This document shows, one piece after another, positions 1 through 7,010 of a stretch of DNA of 12,310 bases. This DNA is from an uncultured Eubacteriales bacterium (lineage in GTDB: Bacteria; Bacillota; Clostridia; Oscillospirales; CAG-272), in assembly GCA_900555785.1 (NCBI GenBank), contig USMO01000023.1:1-12310 (forward strand), written 5' to 3'. Below the pieces are notes generated by a model. It searched no databases. It had not been told where the DNA came from and saw only the letters and a list, made by a program, of their open reading frames with translations. Numbering within the stretch: the stretch's first letter is position 1; every line of letters begins with the position of its first letter. The translations under genes were made by a program, and so were the position numbers.

Positions 1-422
1 TGCGCGCACTGGGACGCCAGCTGGGGCTGCCGGAGGCGCTGGTCAGCCGCCAGCCGTTCCCGGGCCCGGGACTTGGCGTGCGGGTGATCGGCGAACTGAC
101 GCCCGAAAAGCTGGAAATTCTGCGCGATGCGGATGCCATCTTCCGCGAGGAGATGGACAAACACGGTGTCAAAGCCGACCAGTATTTCGCGGTCCTGACC
201 AACACGCATTCGGTCGGCGTGGTCGGCGATTTCCGAACCTACGACTATACCATCGCCCTGCGCGCAGTCAAAACTTCGGATTTCATGACCTGCGAGTACG
301 TCCCGGTGCCGCATGAAGTGCTGGGGATCTGCTCGGCAAGAATCGTCAACGAGGTCAAGGGTGCCGGCCGCGTCGTCTACGACATCACCGGCAAACCCCC
401 GGCGACCATCGAGTGGGAATAA
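1..422 (+). CDS. guaA: GMP synthase (glutamine-hydrolysing), C-terminal part
   Basis: GuaA amidates XMP to GMP in the cytoplasm, the last step of guanine nucleotide synthesis. The window enters the gene in the C-terminal domain; the frame is open from base 3 and gives about 139 residues to the TAA at 420-422. Recognisable family blocks are FPGPGLGVRVIGE near the start, the dimerisation-domain stretch with TNTHSVGVVGDFRTY, and the typical ending KPPATIEWE. The ATP-pyrophosphatase and amidotransferase domains lie outside the window. The 3' end of guaA is a known integration hotspot for genomic islands, and the DNA just downstream has element-like traits (see 468-546 and the DUF6076 gene). Identity is very secure. 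Confidence 0.97.
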   Translation, partial: RALGRQLGLPEALVSRQPFPGPGLGVRVIGELTPEKLEILRDADAIFREEMDKHGVKADQYFAVLTNTHSVGVVGDFRTYDYTIALRAVKTSDFMTCEYVPVPHEVLGICSARIVNEVKGAGRVVYDITGKPPATIEWE

Positions 423-467
423 GAAACTGCCCCGGAAAAGCGAGAAAAAACGAGCTTTTGCGAGCTT

Positions 468-546
468 TCAAGAGGTCGGGTCAAAAATGATACCATTTTT
501 GATACCACATAGCACCTCCAACCCTTTATTCTTGCGATCATCAAAA
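468..546 (-). pseudogene. Possible tail of a tyrosine recombinase (integrase) gene
   Basis: On the minus strand a short open frame ends at a TGA (468-470) with the peptide ending GIKNGIIFDPTS. Endings of this style are common in site-specific integrases of Clostridia. The DNA here carries an inverted repeat (TCAAAAAT at 481-488 with ATTTTTGA at 495-502) and a direct repeat GATACCA (489-495 and 501-507). It sits 46 bases after guaA, a known integration target, so a scar of a lost element is plausible. No catalytic integrase residues remain, so this is a weak call based on style and position. Confidence 0.22.
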
Positions 547-550
547 AAAG

Positions 551-608
551 AGATAGCCTCTCTTGTTTGAATGCTTAAATTCAACAAGCGGGGCTATCTT
601 TCTATTTT
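551..608. terminator. Bidirectional terminator between guaA and the DUF6076 gene
   Basis: A long hairpin pairs AGATAGCC (551-558) with GGCTATCT (592-599). An inner stem pairs CTTGTTTGAA (562-571, one bulged T) with TTCAACAAG (580-588), and the loop is about 8 bases. The right side is followed by a T-rich run to 608, and the left side is preceded by an A-run at 543-549, so it can stop transcripts from both convergent genes. It overlaps the stop codon of the minus-strand gene at 607-609. Confidence 0.75.
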
Positions 609-1122
609 ATCTTGTTTTTGTCCGATTCGGGAAACAGTTTTCTATCCAAGCAATATACTCTGCATCTGTGATCTTTCCGGTTGCACAATCCTCACGGCGG
701 GAAAGCGCCCGAAATTTCCACTTTTTGAAATCCGCCTCCTTAATCTGCCGTGTGCGAATCCGTGCAGCATATCGCTTGTAGTATTTGCTGTATATCGTAA
801 GTGCCGGATTTTCAGCTGCTTTTAATTTGTATTTTTCCTGTGCGGCGAGCGCTTGGCAGGAACGTGTTTGTCCTTCCTCTACTCGGTCGCAGTAGTTTGT
901 ATCGTAGTTTCCTTTCATAACAAAATATCTGCCGCATCGTTTGCACTTCCTGAATTCCAGATCCAGCTCCAACAGCTTTGTGAATTCCAATTCCAGTATT
1001 TCCGCAACCGAACGGAATTCATATCGGACAGTCATGCTGTGCGGTGTGCGCAGAAACTCGGTCAGCTTGCCGTGGCTGATTTGATAGGCTTCTTCAAATT
1101 CTGCAAACGATTTCGTTGGCAT
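607..1122 (-). CDS. DUF6076-type protein, probably N-terminally truncated
   Basis: I assign this to the DUF6076 group (function unknown, common in Clostridia) from the pattern CKRCGRYF, about 15 residues, YCDR, then SCQ. This is a probable Cys4-type zinc-binding knuckle, followed by a basic helical tail (KYYKRYAARIRTRQ) and an acidic end. The only ATG that avoids overlap with the divergent araC gene is at 1120-1122 (171 aa), and it has no good ribosome binding site. Protein-like sequence (for example LPYHLFNQLHNRRTFSNRNE) continues in frame upstream to about 1290, where the araC promoter begins and no start codon is seen. This suggests that the 5' part was lost. A GTG at 1185 is another possible start. 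No neighbour explains its role. Confidence 0.6.
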   Translation of the reverse strand: MPTKSFAEFEEAYQISHGKLTEFLRTPHSMTVRYEFRSVAEILELEFTKLLELDLEFRKCKRCGRYFVMKGNYDTNYCDRVEEGQTRSCQALAAQEKYKLKAAENPALTIYSKYYKRYAARIRTRQIKEADFKKWKFRALSRREDCATGKITDAEYIAWIENCFPNRTKTR

Positions 1123-1295
1123 GGACGGAATCTCTGTAACATTTTCTCCGACCGCATTTGATGTTTCGGAAGGGTAAAAAGACACAATCTCGTTTCTGTT
1201 GGAGAACGTTCGTCTGTTGTGAAGCTGATTGAAAAGATGATATGGTAACTCTGCCGGTTGCCTGAGCGGCGAAAAGAAAAAAATCCGGTTTTCTA

Positions 1296-1324
1296 TTGCA
1301 AAACCGCCCCGGTTGTGGTATGAT
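1296..1324 (+). promoter_or_regulatory. Promoter of the AraC-family gene
   Basis: TTGCAA (1296-1301), a 17-base spacer and TATGAT (1319-1324) make a good vegetative promoter. The predicted transcript start near 1331 gives a leader of about 20 bases before the start codon. The spacer contains a small dyad, ACCG-CCC-CGGT (about 1303-1313), that could bind a regulator. Confidence 0.75.
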
Positions 1325-1352
1325 AAATACAGACTCGGGGAGGTGTATGGCG

Positions 1353-2306
1353 ATGGGCATGATTTACTATTACCGCGAATACGAAGGGGCAGACGCACGC
1401 ATCCGGTGTGAACGGGGGGAGGATCTGCTGGGTATGACCGGCGACCGATACTATAAGAACGTTATGAACTGCTACCTGCGCAAGGAGGAAACATATCCGA
1501 TCTACATCCATTATGCCGGAGAGGAATACGCTTCTCCCGACAAGGCGATTGTCAGCCTGATCGACTGGCGAACCACCTGGATGCATTTCGTTTGCGGCGG
1601 AAAGGGAATTTTCAACGGGCAGACCGTTCAGGCGGGGGATGCGTTTGTGGCATGGGTGAACGGCCGCAGGACGCTCATCAGCGATCCGGACGACCCGCTC
1701 CACTTCTATTGGATCGGTGTCAGCGGCATCAACCATCCGGAAATGCTGGTCAATCTCGGCTTTGAAAAGAACGACAGGGTTTTCCCGTGCCCGTATCTCG
1801 ATGCCGTGCGGCAGTTTGTCGGGGAGATTGTGTACACCACGGTTTCCGGGCTGAACCCGGTTGGTTATCAGGTTGGCAAGCTGATGCTTCTACTGGCGCA
1901 TCAGTCGCCTGCTTTTGAAAGCCCGGTTGGCATGGAGGAGCATTATACTGCGGCGGCAAAGCAGATTCTGCGCGACAGTCAGTATCAGATTCCGGTGGAG
2001 GATGTGGCTAAAAAGCTGGGTATCTCGCGCAAGCACCTGTGTGTGCTGTTCCGGCGGCAGACAAATGGGTCGGTACGGAATTATATTCTGGAGCATCGCA
2101 AGGATCAGGCAAAAAGCTATCTGCTGGAGGGCTACTCTCCGAAGGATGTTGGAATGTTGCTCGGTTACAGCGACTATGCGGCGTTTTTCAGCTTTTTCAA
2201 GAAAATCACCGGGCAGACTCCCAGCGAATATGTACGGAACAACCGCAACAAAAAAACGGAGGCAGAGGCCGCAAACGTTGCTGCGAAGGAGGCAAAAAAC
2301 GAGTGA
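1353..2306 (+). CDS. AraC/XylS-family transcriptional regulator
   Basis: This is a cytoplasmic DNA-binding regulator of 317 residues, the usual size for the family. The N-terminal half (about residues 45-130) looks like the AraC-type cupin sensor domain, with short beta-strand-like pieces such as GGKGIFNGQTVQAGDAF. The C-terminal 100 residues (about 200-300) hold the paired helix-turn-helix domain, with EDVAKKLGISRKHLCVLFRR as the first recognition unit and the family signature GYSDYAAFFSFFKKITGQTPSEY at the second. A charged tail (NKKTEAEAANVAAKE) follows. ATG codons occur at 1347, 1353 and 1359; I chose 1353 because GGGGAGG (1337-1343) is 9 bases upstream of it, against 3 and 15 for the others. 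AraC regulators of this kind often control adjacent carbohydrate-uptake genes, so the operon starting at 2955 is the likely target (inference). Confidence 0.93.
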   Translation: MGMIYYYREYEGADARIRCERGEDLLGMTGDRYYKNVMNCYLRKEETYPIYIHYAGEEYASPDKAIVSLIDWRTTWMHFVCGGKGIFNGQTVQAGDAFVAWVNGRRTLISDPDDPLHFYWIGVSGINHPEMLVNLGFEKNDRVFPCPYLDAVRQFVGEIVYTTVSGLNPVGYQVGKLMLLLAHQSPAFESPVGMEEHYTAAAKQILRDSQYQIPVEDVAKKLGISRKHLCVLFRRQTNGSVRNYILEHRKDQAKSYLLEGYSPKDVGMLLGYSDYAAFFSFFKKITGQTPSEYVRNNRNKKTEAEAANVAAKEAKNE

Positions 2307-2350
2307 CGGACATTGTAAAAAATGACGAATCAACGGTAACAAAATCACAT

Positions 2351-2390
2351 AAAAAACACGACATGACAGACTTGTAATGACGCGTTTTTT
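2351..2390 (+). terminator. Imperfect terminator-like hairpin after the AraC gene
   Basis: AAAAAACaCGaCATgACA (2351-2368) is an imperfect inverted repeat of the stretch 2373-2390, which ends in GTTTTTT; lower-case bases are the three mismatched positions, about 15 bases pair, and the loop is 4 bases. The T-run makes it a plausible terminator for the AraC transcript. Its right arm overlaps the -35 box of the promoter candidate at 2372-2400, so it could instead, or also, be an operator-like dyad. Confidence 0.45.
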
Positions 2391-2400
2391 ATATTATAAT
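2372..2400 (+). promoter_or_regulatory. Candidate promoter 1 upstream of the leader region
   Basis: TTGTAA (2372-2377), a 17-base spacer and a perfect TATAAT (2395-2400). The predicted transcript start is near 2407, where the left arm of the 2408-2500 closing stem begins. AT-rich sequence around a terminator T-run can mimic a promoter, so the call is moderate. If it is active, its transcript would carry the structured stretch, the small ORF at 2578 and the terminator at 2699. Confidence 0.55.
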
Positions 2401-2407
2401 TAAGTCA

Positions 2408-2535
2408 TCACAGGACACGGTCTCTGCAGTGGAAGCGCATCGGTTCCCCGGTGTGACGGCGGAGTGTTCCGGGGGATGACACACTCCGGAAAGCCTGTGA
2501 CCTTGGCGGATGGGATTCATTTTTTCGGGAATCCC
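2408..2535 (+). other. Structured leader or small RNA candidate of unknown class
   Basis: TCACAGG (2408-2414) pairs perfectly with CCTGTGA (2494-2500) and encloses about 80 bases. Inside, GGAGTGT (2461-2467) pairs with ACACTCC (2481-2487). An alternative CCCCGG/CCGGGG pairing (about 2443-2475) would compete with that hairpin, a switch-like arrangement. A further stem pairs GGGATTC (2512-2518) with GAATCCC (2529-2535). I could not match it to a riboswitch class I know (cobalamin, SAM, lysine, c-di-GMP, ydaO, glycine). No coding frame here looks convincing. Confidence 0.35.
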
Positions 2536-2557
2536 TGAAAAATTTTCAAAAAATTAC

Positions 2558-2577
2558 TTGACAAGGAGGAACAGGTC

Positions 2578-2586
<9 letters not shown>
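2558..2586 (+). promoter_or_regulatory. Near-consensus promoter 2 at the GACA repeat
   Basis: A perfect TTGACA (2558-2563), exactly 17 bases, then TACAAT (2581-2586, five of six consensus bases). The predicted start lies at 2592-2593, the first bases of the GACA tract. The spacer also contains AAGGAGG and the ATG of a small ORF, so the same bases can be read as promoter or as translation start. The two uses need different upstream transcripts. Confidence 0.72.
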
Positions 2587-2772
<186 letters not shown>

Positions 2773-2811
2773 AGCAATTCACGAAATCAGAAAGAAGGAG
2801 GCTTTTCTGTC

Positions 2812-2892
2812 ATGAAGCACCGCAGGACTTTGCAGGGAAAGCCGCGGATGAGCGAATCCGGATCCCTGCAGGCGGGAGATTCTCCGCCGTGA
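2812..2892 (+). CDS. Possible 26-residue leader peptide before the operon
   Basis: AAGGAGG (2795-2801) lies 10 bases before ATG 2812. The frame reads MKHRRTLQGKPRM and then SESGSLQAGDSPP, stopping with TGA at 2890-2892, 62 bases before the next gene. It is basic at the front and has no signal peptide or recognisable family. The strong ribosome binding site and position suggest a leader ORF that could couple translation to folding of the 2831-2888 hairpins. Chance cannot be excluded at this length. Confidence 0.35.
   Translation: MKHRRTLQGKPRMSESGSLQAGDSPP
2831..2888 (+). other. Nested hairpins in the leader of the solute-binding gene
   Basis: TGCAGGG (2831-2837) pairs with CCCTGCA (2864-2870) and encloses CGGAT (2845-2849) paired with ATCCG (2856-2860). 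Directly after it GGCGG (2871-2875) pairs with CCGCC (2884-2888). There is no T-run, so these are not terminators. They probably shape the untranslated leader upstream of the 2955 start. Confidence 0.4.
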
Positions 2893-2954
2893 GGCAGGGA
2901 GATCGTCCGTTCCCGCATCGGAAAAACCATCAGAAAAAGAAAAGGAGATTTTTT

Positions 2955-4460
2955 ATGAAGAAAATGCATTGGATCCGTAGTCTGCTCTGCCTGCTTTCCG
3001 CTGTATTCGTGCTGTCCGCCTTTGCCGGGTGCAAGGGAAATAACACGCCGGACAGCGGGACAACCGAGGAAAATCGGGACCCGAACGGGACGAATACCGA
3101 TGACAGCAACCGGTACGACGCCGAGGGGTATCTGAAAGATTCGCTTCCGTCGAATCTGAACTATGACGATGAGATCAAAATTCTCGGCTGGAACAGCGAG
3201 GTGACCGAATTTGAGGTGGAGGACACCAACGAACAAACGGTTGACCGCGCGGTCTGGCGCAGAAACAAGTCCACGGAGGATCGCCTGAAGGTGACCCTGA
3301 ATTATACGGTGACCAAAGGCGATGTCAGCAACATCAACAATTTCAAAACCGTCGTTCAGCAGGCAGAATCCGGTGGTATGGCATTTGACGTGGTTGCGGC
3401 ACACACCAGAAGCATCGCGGTCTGTGCGGCGAGCGGACTGCTCCAGAATTTGGGCGGCATTCAGGATTCCTATTTCGATTTTGATGCACCGTGGTGGAAC
3501 CAGACCATCATTGATCAGACGATGATCGGCGATGTGTTCTACTATGTCACCGGTGACATTGCGCCGAGCCTTGTACAGATGATCTACTGTGTATACTTCA
3601 ACGCCGATCTGGTGCGGAAACTGGAGCTGGAGTCGCCCTACAGTCTGGTCGACAGCAACGAATGGACGCTGGAGAACATGATGTTCATGACCGAAAACTT
3701 CTATCAGGACCTGAACCGCAACCAGAAGGTGGACGACAGCGACAGCATTCCGGTTGGCGGCTGGTACTACGACTGGCCCGCGCTCCTGCACGGCTGCGGC
3801 GTTGGGATGGCGGCGCGTGACGATACGGGGGAGCTGATCATTGATCCGAATCTCAAGGGCACCAAGGGGCTGAAGGTGATGCAGAACCTGCAGGACTGGG
3901 TGACGCTGGATAACTGCTTTGTTGCCGATTCCGGCAACCCGGTGCAAACGTTCCTGTCGCAGAACGCCATGTTCCTCCTGACCATGAGCGGGCGCGCGCT
4001 GATGAGCTTTTCGAACATTGAATTCGAGTATGCCTGCGTTCCGATGCCGAAATATGATTCCGAGCAGGAGAACTACATCTCCACCGCGCGTCAGCCGGTT
4101 TCGCTGTTCAGCATTCAGAAGGCTGTTGCCACCGATCGGCTTGCGATGGTAACCGCGGTGATGGAATGCATGGCAAGCCAGGGCTACCGCGAAACCACAC
4201 CGGTGATCTTTGAAACGGTTATGCAGTATCAGAAGAGCAAGAGCCCGGACATGAGCCGGATGCTGACGCTGATCCGCGACACCGCATGGTTTGATTTTGC
4301 CCGTATTTATTCTTATGATCTCGATATGATCTGCGACCGCCCGGGCAGATACCTGGAGCAGAAGCAGTCGTGGTCGGGATACGTCAGCGGAACGATTCCG
4401 ACGGTGGAAAAGAAACTGGAAAAACTGGTAGCGGATCTTGCCGCTCTGGCAGAAGACTGA
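2955..4460 (+). CDS. ABC-type extracellular solute-binding lipoprotein
   Basis: A 501-residue secreted lipoprotein, probably anchored to the outer face of the membrane, where it would bind a solute (likely a sugar or oligosaccharide) for an ABC importer. The start at 2955 is set by AAAGGAG (2941-2947) 7 bases upstream. The signal peptide MKKMHWIRSLLCLLSAVFVLS ends in the lipobox FAGC with the lipidated Cys26, followed by a flexible Asn/Thr/Gly-rich linker. The body resembles family-1 solute-binding proteins, including FDVVAAHTRSIAVCAASGLLQNL near residues 140-165, a WWNQ stretch and a long C-terminal helical part. No permease or ATPase gene lies in this operon, so it must share a transporter encoded elsewhere or act as a surface binding protein. 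It is the first gene of the operon, and the next gene follows after 30 bases. Confidence 0.85.
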   Translation: MKKMHWIRSLLCLLSAVFVLSAFAGCKGNNTPDSGTTEENRDPNGTNTDDSNRYDAEGYLKDSLPSNLNYDDEIKILGWNSEVTEFEVEDTNEQTVDRAVWRRNKSTEDRLKVTLNYTVTKGDVSNINNFKTVVQQAESGGMAFDVVAAHTRSIAVCAASGLLQNLGGIQDSYFDFDAPWWNQTIIDQTMIGDVFYYVTGDIAPSLVQMIYCVYFNADLVRKLELESPYSLVDSNEWTLENMMFMTENFYQDLNRNQKVDDSDSIPVGGWYYDWPALLHGCGVGMAARDDTGELIIDPNLKGTKGLKVMQNLQDWVTLDNCFVADSGNPVQTFLSQNAMFLLTMSGRALMSFSNIEFEYACVPMPKYDSEQENYISTARQPVSLFSIQKAVATDRLAMVTAVMECMASQGYRETTPVIFETVMQYQKSKSPDMSRMLTLIRDTAWFDFARIYSYDLDMICDRPGRYLEQKQSWSGYVSGTIPTVEKKLEKLVADLAALAED

Positions 4461-4490
4461 CCGGCTGCCTGTATTTGAAAGGAGAAGATT

Positions 4491-6941
4491 ATGAAACGTA
4501 CAGTATCGCTGATTCTTGCCCTGCTGATGATGTTATCGGTCTGCGCTCTGACGGTTTCCGCAGACGCGGTTTCCGGACGGGTTCTGACCGATGGCGAGAC
4601 GCTTTCGCCCGGATCGCGGGTTTCCGCGTGGGGAACTCCGACGATTGACGGTACACGGGATGACACCGTTTATCAGCCGTGGGGCTCCGCTAAAAGCACG
4701 CTGGACGAATATGAGTCCGGCGCGGCGTTTGAAATCTGGTTTGCAAACGATGGAAATTATCTTTACTACTGGCTGAACGTGACGCTTCCTGCAGGCGAAA
4801 ACGACAAAAAGGTGCTGGATAAGAACGATCTGACCAGACTCTACATTGATTTTGTGAACACGCATACGCAGGTCTACAAGGCAACCGAAAACGAATACCA
4901 GAAGCAGTATTTCGCGAGCGGAGCCAAGGAATATCACGGCGGACAGTTCCAGTATACGCCGTCCACTTCCGGCGTGGGAGGCTCCCGCGGCGCAAACCTT
5001 GGAATCGGGTCGGTGGCAAATGGGGATGTCGCGTTCGACATTCACTACAGTGATGCCGAAAAATCCAACGTCAGCGACTATGTCATCGAAGCGAGAGTGA
5101 TTCTGCCGGACTATGTCAAGAGTGCGATTGCGACGAACAAGCAGCCGGTGATCGGTGTCGGCTACGAGGTACGCAACAATTCGAGCGACCCGAAATACAA
5201 ACTGAGCTATGTCGACAGTGCGATTGCCGAGCCGTATGCGGACGGCAAGGTGAAGTATTTCTCCTGGATCTGGGCAGACTACACCGTGGCGCCCGATCTG
5301 GTGCTCTCCAACGGGTCCGACACGAACCGGACCGATTTCGGTCTGCGGACGGAGAACGTGGCAGATGTGACCGGCAAAACCGTGACGGTGGACGGCAGCA
5401 TGGGTGCCGGAGAGGGCTGGAACGGTCTGCCTTACTACCTGCTGGACAAAACGACCCCGGACGGCAAGACGATTGGCAGTTCGGTGACCGGCAAGGCGTC
5501 TGCCCTGTGGGTCAGCGCGGATGAAGAATACATCTACCTCTATTACGAAACCAGTAATACCGACTGGAAGTGGCTTTACTTCCTGCTGGCGTTCGATCCG
5601 ACGCTCACCACCAACAAGAGCGATCTGTTTGTGGAATACCGCATCGGACTGCTGAAGAATACCGACAAGAACGATTCCAATGCCTTCCGTGCGAAAAACG
5701 GAAACGGGACCTTCGGTGCAAATGACGACTATTTCAGCAAAGCCGACTACTGCCTGACCGCAACCGACGGAAAGAAGACGGTGGAGATGCGGATTCCCGT
5801 CCCGCAGGCGGCAACCGACGGGCGTGTGCAGGGGGACTATGAGATCCGGATCGGTCTGCTGGAGCGTACCAGCGATGCAAATAACGGCGGCGTGGTGACG
5901 TCAAACGGCTTTGACTGGAGCGTTGCGAAGAATCCGCTGGTTCTGCCGTCGGTGAACGATCCCGAGGCGAAGGATCTGCCGGAATGGATTGAAAACAGCA
6001 AGCAGAACGCCAACTTTGATTCGCTGAAGGAACTGACCGTCAACATCTTCGGCGACAGCTACTTTGCAGGAAACGGACTGCCCAAAGCGCAGGTCTGGCC
6101 CGCACTGCTGGCAACCAAATACGGCTGGAACTACCTGAACTACGGTGTCAACGGCAATATGCTCTCCGGCTTCGGTGATGCCGATGCAATGCCGATGTAT
6201 AAGCGCTACCGCCAGATGACCAACAACTCGCCCGATCTGGTCATTCTGGACGGAGGACGGAATGACTACAACCACAATGTTCCGATCGGTACGATTGACA
6301 GTGAGGACACGAACACCTTCATGGGCGCGATGAACGTGATGATGAAGGGGCTGCGGAAGAAGTTCCCGAATGCGGCAATGGTCTTTACCACGGTCTGGAA
6401 TTTCCCGGATACCAACAGCGAGAGCTCGCTGACCTATCTCGACTACGCAAAGGCAACCGAGGAGGTTTGCGAGAAGTGGGGCGTTTACTGCTTCAAGGCA
6501 TATGACCCGGCGACCTCCGGCGTGGATATGCGGAGCGCGGAATTCCGGGCGAAGTACTGCATGTATCCGAACGACATCAGCCACCTGAATCTTTCCGGCA
6601 TGAAGCTGGTGATGCCCACCTTCGAGAAGTATCTTGATGCATGCATGACGGACTGGGCGAAGAACAAGGATGCGATTCTGGATCGCATTGCGGCGAACAC
6701 CGGGAATCAGGAAAAGCCCGGAACAACGGAGCCCGCGACCGGTGAGAATACCGGCGCCTCCGGTTCCGGAAGCTCCGAACCGGCGGTTACCACCGGAAAG
6801 CCTTCCGGCAGCAAGCCTGCGGACGACAAGGGGTGCAGCTCCGAAATCGGTTCCGGCACGCTCCTTGCCGTGCTGGTCATCGCGGCACTCGCTGCGGTTT
6901 CCCGCGGCTTTGCCGGCAGAAAGAAGAAGACAACCCGTTGA
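4491..6941 (+). CDS. Secreted SGNH hydrolase with two CBM9-like domains and a membrane anchor
   Basis: An 816-residue exported protein with AAAGGAG 4478-4484 before ATG 4491. Signal peptide residues 1-24 (cleavage near SADA). Residues about 45-265 and 295-485 look like two DOMON/CBM9-type beta-sandwich domains (TIDGTRDD..Y and WFANDGNYLYYWLNV in the first; VDGSMGAGEGWNGLPY and WVSADEEYIYLYYE in the second). Residues 512-725 form an SGNH/GDSL hydrolase: GDSY with Ser523, GVNGN 552-556, GGRND with Asn591, and DISH with Asp695 and His698. All four catalytic blocks are present. This fits a carbohydrate O-deacetylase or other esterase. A Gly/Ser/Thr/Pro linker (738-778) leads to KGCSSEIG, a hydrophobic stretch (789-803) and a basic tail GRKKKTTR. 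That is a non-LPXTG anchor or sorting-type end. Substrate unknown. Confidence 0.85.
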   Translation: MKRTVSLILALLMMLSVCALTVSADAVSGRVLTDGETLSPGSRVSAWGTPTIDGTRDDTVYQPWGSAKSTLDEYESGAAFEIWFANDGNYLYYWLNVTLPAGENDKKVLDKNDLTRLYIDFVNTHTQVYKATENEYQKQYFASGAKEYHGGQFQYTPSTSGVGGSRGANLGIGSVANGDVAFDIHYSDAEKSNVSDYVIEARVILPDYVKSAIATNKQPVIGVGYEVRNNSSDPKYKLSYVDSAIAEPYADGKVKYFSWIWADYTVAPDLVLSNGSDTNRTDFGLRTENVADVTGKTVTVDGSMGAGEGWNGLPYYLLDKTTPDGKTIGSSVTGKASALWVSADEEYIYLYYETSNTDWKWLYFLLAFDPTLTTNKSDLFVEYRIGLLKNTDKNDSNAFRAKNGNGTFGANDDYFSKADYCLTATDGKKTVEMRIPVPQAATDGRVQGDYEIRIGLLERTSDANNGGVVTSNGFDWSVAKNPLVLPSVNDPEAKDLPEWIENSKQNANFDSLKELTVNIFGDSYFAGNGLPKAQVWPALLATKYGWNYLNYGVNGNMLSGFGDADAMPMYKRYRQMTNNSPDLVILDGGRNDYNHNVPIGTIDSEDTNTFMGAMNVMMKGLRKKFPNAAMVFTTVWNFPDTNSESSLTYLDYAKATEEVCEKWGVYCFKAYDPATSGVDMRSAEFRAKYCMYPNDISHLNLSGMKLVMPTFEKYLDACMTDWAKNKDAILDRIAANTGNQEKPGTTEPATGENTGASGSGSSEPAVTTGKPSGSKPADDKGCSSEIGSGTLLAVLVIAALAAVSRGFAGRKKKTTR

Positions 6942-6946
6942 ATCCG

Positions 6947-6983
6947 ACAGCGCTTTCCCGGCTTTATGCCGGGGGAGCGCTGT
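6947..6983 (+). other. Intercistronic 16-bp hairpin
   Basis: ACAGCGCTTTCCCGGC (6947-6962) pairs fully with 6968-6983 (two G-T wobbles) across the loop TTTAT. It lies 6 bases after the SGNH stop codon. No T-run follows, so full termination is unlikely. It may protect the upstream mRNA from 3' decay or be a processing point that sets unequal expression of the two halves of the operon. Confidence 0.6.
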
Positions 6984-7010
6984 AGAATGTAAAATATGGA
7001 GAAAAAGGCA

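Noticed and set aside
1293..1398. Extension of the DUF6076 frame up to 1398
   Set aside because: It would overlap the araC promoter and start codon on the opposite strand, and the first 30 residues look non-coding.
2787..3947. Long minus-strand open frame across the solute-binding gene
   Set aside because: It is antisense to a lipoprotein gene with a clear lipobox and ribosome binding site; no family resemblance.
6816..6941. LPXTG sortase anchor on the SGNH protein
   Set aside because: No LPXTG or close variant precedes the hydrophobic segment; the motif there is KGCSSEIG.
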